Source: CAIVAT01 sp037128705
GTDB lineage: Bacteria > Bacteroidota > Bacteroidia > Bacteroidales > FEN-979
Assembly (NCBI GenBank): GCA_037128705.1
Contig: JBAXVX010000040.1
Span: 1 to 23,207 of the forward strand
Reading direction: 5' to 3'
Length of the DNA: 23,207 nt
The position numbers and the translations under genes were made by a program. Shown piece by piece: positions 20,663 through 23,207 of the stretch. Below the pieces are notes generated by a model. That model searched no databases. It was not told the origin of the DNA and worked only from the letters and a program-made list of their open reading frames with translations. Position 1 is the first letter of the stretch; every line of letters begins with the position of its first letter.

Positions 20663-23207
20663 CAGAACCGGCCTACACGGTCTCAAAAATTGCAGAGATA
20701 TGTCACGGCACGGTGCATTCCACCGGCGGTGAAGATGCTGTAATGGACTCTGCCGGGCTCCGCTTCACACCGGTTCGCGACCTGCTCATCGACAGCCGCA
20801 GGCTCATCCATCCTGACCATTGCCTCTTTGTCGCCCTTGTTTCGGAACGGAATGACGGACATAAATACATCGCCGAACTGTATGAGAAGGGAGTGCGGTG
20901 TTTTATGGTGTCGAAGGTTCCAAATGAATTTACGATATACGATGTACGATTTACGATTTATAACTTAACCGGCGCATCCTTCATCCTTGTTGAAGATACA
21001 TTGGCTGCGTTGCAGCAGCTGGGGGCCTTTCATCGCAGGCAGTTCGATATCCCGGTGATCGGCATAACCGGCAGCAACGGGAAAACCATCGTGAAGGAGT
21101 GGCTGTTTCAACTGCTCAACGCCGATTACAAGATCATCCGCAGTCCGAAGAGTTACAATTCCCAGATCGGGGTGCCCCTTTCGGTGTGGAAGATGCGCCC
21201 GGAGCATGATCTGGCCATTTTTGAAGCCGGGATCTCCCAGCCCGGCGAGATGGAACATCTTGAACCGGTAATCAGGCCAACCATCGGTCTCTTCACCAAT
21301 GTAGGCCATGCCCACGACGAGCATTTTACAGACCAGCGGCAAAAGGTGAAGGAAAAACTCAGGCTTTTCCTCCATTCGGAAATCCTGGTCTATTGCCTCG
21401 ATTATCGCCTGATCACCGAATGCCTGGAGGCCGATGCAGCCTATAAAAACCTGAAGACCTTTACCTGGAGCCGGAATCCGGAGGCCGACCTTCAGATAAC
21501 CGAAATTGAAAAGGAAAACGGACAAACCCGGATCCGGGCTTCATTCCACTCGGAAATCATCGGGATATCCATTCCTTTCACCGATGAAGCCTCCATCGAA
21601 AACGCAATCCACTGTCTGGCCATGATTTTAATACTGAATAGGTCGGGAGGCAAACCAATTTACGATTTACGATATACGATTTACGATTTGTCAGGGAACA
21701 TATCTTCACCATCAGAACTCCAGCATCGTTTTTCCTCGCTGGCCCGGATCGCTCTGCGCCTTGAGATGAAGGAGGCCATCAACCATTGTTCCCTGATCAA
21801 CGACAGCTATAATTCCGACATCAATTCGCTCAGCATCGCCCTCGATTTTCTGAACCAGCAAAACCAGCAGCAGAAGAAAACCATCATTCTCTCCGACATC
21901 CTTCAGACCGGCCGGGAAAAGGGTGAATTGTACAGGGAGATCGCCTCCATGCTGGCTTCACGCGGCGTAGACCGGATCATCGGCATCGGCCGCGACATGA
22001 CCGGGCAGGGTGACAAGTTCCCCATGCAAAAGATCTTCTTTGCCACAACCGACGAGTTTCTCCAGCATTTCCCGGTCTCTTCCTTCCAGAATGAGACCAT
22101 CCTGCTGAAGGGGGCGCGGATCTTTGAATTTGAAAAGATCAGCCAGCTTTTACAGCAGAAGGCCCATGAAACCGTCATGGAGATCAACCTCGATGCCCTG
22201 ATCCACAACCTCAACTATTTCCGTTCGGGCCTTCGGCCGGGAACGAAAACGATGGCCATGGTGAAGGCCTTCTCCTACGGCAGCGGGAGCTTTGAAATCG
22301 CCAACGTGCTCCAGTATCACCGGGTCGATTACCTGGCGGTGGCCTATGCCGACGAAGGGGTGGAGTTGCGTAACGCCGGCATCCGCCTCCCGGTCATGGT
22401 GATGAGTCCCGAAGAACAGAGCCTCGATACCCTGCTGAAGTACAACCTGGAACCCGAAATATACAATCTTCACATCCTGAACCGGCTTGAAGAGGCCATT
22501 GCCCGCAACCAGACCTCCATCCAGCAGGAGGTGCGGATCCACATCAAGCTGGATACCGGCATGCACCGGCTCGGGTTTACAGAATCGGAGCTGGAACCGT
22601 TGATTGAACGCCTGAACAAAAATCCCGATCTCCGGGTTCAGTCGGTGTTCTCGCACCTGGCTGCCAGTGAGGATCCGGCGGAAGATGACTTTACCCGCAA
22701 TCAGATCAGCCGCTTTGTTTTGATGAGCGAACGGATCACCCGGATACTGGATTATCCCATCCTCCGTCACATGCTCAACTCGGCCGGCATCCGGCGGTTT
22801 CCCGAAGCACAGTTCGACATGGTCCGCCTTGGCATCGGACTGTATGGTGTCGATTGCGATCAGGCGGAGCAGGTGAGGTTAAGGAATGTGAGTACGCTGA
22901 AATCGGTGATCACCCAGATCAAACACATCCCGGCAGGAGAGACCATTGGCTATAACCGCATGGGAAAAGCGGGGAGAGATACGGTGATCGCCATCGTGCC
23001 GGTGGGCTATGCCGACGGATTGAACCGCCGCCTGGGAAATGGCCGCGGGAAATTGTATATCCATGGCAAGCCGGCACCCATCATCGGGAACATCTGCATG
23101 GACCTGACGATGGTTGATATAACGGAGTTTTACGACTCCAGCGAGCGTCACGCGTCACGCGTCACGTGTCACGACGAGGACGGTCACGCGTCACGCGTCA
23201 CGTGTCA
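20659..23207 (+). CDS. murF: Bifunctional MurF ligase / alanine racemase, 3' end outside the window
   Basis: About 849 codons are visible and the frame is open to the right edge. The MurF half (about 1-500) adds D-Ala-D-Ala to UDP-MurNAc-tripeptide: P-loop GITGSNGKT (135-143) with Lys142, SYNSQIGVPLS, TNVGHAHDEHF and the C-terminal LINDSYNSDINSL. The Alr half starts at about residue 505 (VMEINLDALIHNL): PLP Lys536 in MVKAFSYGSG, HIKLDTGMHRLGF, a catalytic Tyr in TIGYNRMG, and ICMDLTMVDIT at the right edge. This fusion is characteristic of Bacteroidota. Three repeat insertions are translated: residues 91-102 and 334-344 (family 2, FTIYDVR- and IYDLRYT-like) and from residue 830 (family 1, HASRVTC-like). 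All are in frame and outside the catalytic motifs. Overlaps pdxA by 4 nt. Confidence 0.95.
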   Translation, partial: MTEPAYTVSKIAEICHGTVHSTGGEDAVMDSAGLRFTPVRDLLIDSRRLIHPDHCLFVALVSERNDGHKYIAELYEKGVRCFMVSKVPNEFTIYDVRFTIYNLTGASFILVEDTLAALQQLGAFHRRQFDIPVIGITGSNGKTIVKEWLFQLLNADYKIIRSPKSYNSQIGVPLSVWKMRPEHDLAIFEAGISQPGEMEHLEPVIRPTIGLFTNVGHAHDEHFTDQRQKVKEKLRLFLHSEILVYCLDYRLITECLEADAAYKNLKTFTWSRNPEADLQITEIEKENGQTRIRASFHSEIIGISIPFTDEASIENAIHCLAMILILNRSGGKPIYDLRYTIYDLSGNISSPSELQHRFSSLARIALRLEMKEAINHCSLINDSYNSDINSLSIALDFLNQQNQQQKKTIILSDILQTGREKGELYREIASMLASRGVDRIIGIGRDMTGQGDKFPMQKIFFATTDEFLQHFPVSSFQNETILLKGARIFEFEKISQLLQQKAHETVMEINLDALIHNLNYFRSGLRPGTKTMAMVKAFSYGSGSFEIANVLQYHRVDYLAVAYADEGVELRNAGIRLPVMVMSPEEQSLDTLLKYNLEPEIYNLHILNRLEEAIARNQTSIQQEVRIHIKLDTGMHRLGFTESELEPLIERLNKNPDLRVQSVFSHLAASEDPAEDDFTRNQISRFVLMSERITRILDYPILRHMLNSAGIRRFPEAQFDMVRLGIGLYGVDCDQAEQVRLRNVSTLKSVITQIKHIPAGETIGYNRMGKAGRDTVIAIVPVGYADGLNRRLGNGRGKLYIHGKPAPIIGNICMDLTMVDITEFYDSSERHASRVTCHDEDGHASRVTC
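20929..20963 (+). repeat. Heptad repeat, family 2, inside the MurF N-terminal domain
   Basis: Five 7-bp units (TTTACGA, TATACGA, TGTACGA, TTTACGA, degenerate TTTATAA) encode residues 91-102, FTIYDVRFTIYN. The frame continues into GASFILVEDTLAALQQL, the normal MurF sequence before the P-loop domain. Stop-free orientation. Confidence 0.93.
21659..21689 (+). repeat. Heptad repeat, family 2, between MurF central and C-terminal domains
   Basis: Four 7-bp units (TTTACGA, TTTACGA, TATACGA, TTTACGA) plus TTT encode about residues 334-344 (IYDLRYTIYDL). It lies between ENAIHCLAM (end of the ATPase domain) and RLEMKEAINHC (start of the C-terminal domain). Stop-free orientation. Confidence 0.93.
23147..23207 (+). 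repeat. Heptad repeat array 5, family 1, inside the Alr domain, cut by the window edge
   Basis: Four units in the order GTCACGC, GTCACGC, GTCACGT, GTCACG (23147-23173), a 9-nt spacer (ACGAGGACG), then a second block in the same order (23183 to the edge). In frame, it encodes HASRVTCH-DEDG-HASRVTCH directly after the conserved MVDIT motif. Stop-free orientation. The layout of block, 9-nt spacer, block matches the array in pepA. Confidence 0.96.

Overview
The window reads as a chromosomal segment of an uncultured member of the Bacteroidota, probably near the Bacteroidales. The evidence is a fused murF-alr gene, several TAnnTTTG-type -7 promoter boxes correctly placed ahead of genes, few clear Shine-Dalgarno sites, a Kdo transferase (Gram-negative envelope), a futalosine-route menaquinone gene and Bacteroidota-style hypothetical envelope proteins. 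The exact lineage cannot be fixed from this sequence.

Layout. About 1-2790 is a minus-strand unit: a secreted C69 dipeptidase followed by a membrane-anchored coiled-coil protein, perhaps followed by a gene that starts at the window edge. About 2940-4520 holds two exported, barrel-like proteins on the plus strand. About 4600-6600 holds kdtA and a PPP-family phosphatase. About 6630-9990 holds a Tyr-rich lipoprotein and two tandem PLP trans-sulfuration enzymes. These converge on a minus-strand aspartate-family block, lysC-lysA-metX-hom (14780-10000). Together this covers aspartate to aspartyl-phosphate, the last step to lysine, homoserine formation, O-acylhomoserine, and its sulfur incorporation toward methionine. 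A free-standing ACT-domain gene diverges from lysC. Then come an A+T-rich DUF4143 ATPase and mqnC (both minus), a M17 leucyl aminopeptidase, and a pdxA-murF/alr pair that overlaps by ATGA and runs off the right edge.

The striking feature is two families of 7-bp tandem repeats. Family 1 (unit GTCACGC/T) occurs at five loci and family 2 (unit TTTACGA) at three. Because 7 is coprime to 3, each family encodes the same heptapeptide cycle in all three frames of one strand (HASRVTR-like and FTIYDLR-like), and a stop codon in every frame of the other strand. Four arrays lie inside essential-type genes (pepA once, murF-alr three times), all in the stop-free orientation, in frame and at domain linkers or loops. 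The other arrays lie between co-oriented genes, all in the stop-rich orientation. There the first family-1 block begins 0-3 nt after a stop codon, and in two cases the array ends 1-2 nt before the -7 box of the next gene. This looks like a dispersed, coding-tolerant repeat system and is the best candidate for something under-described here.
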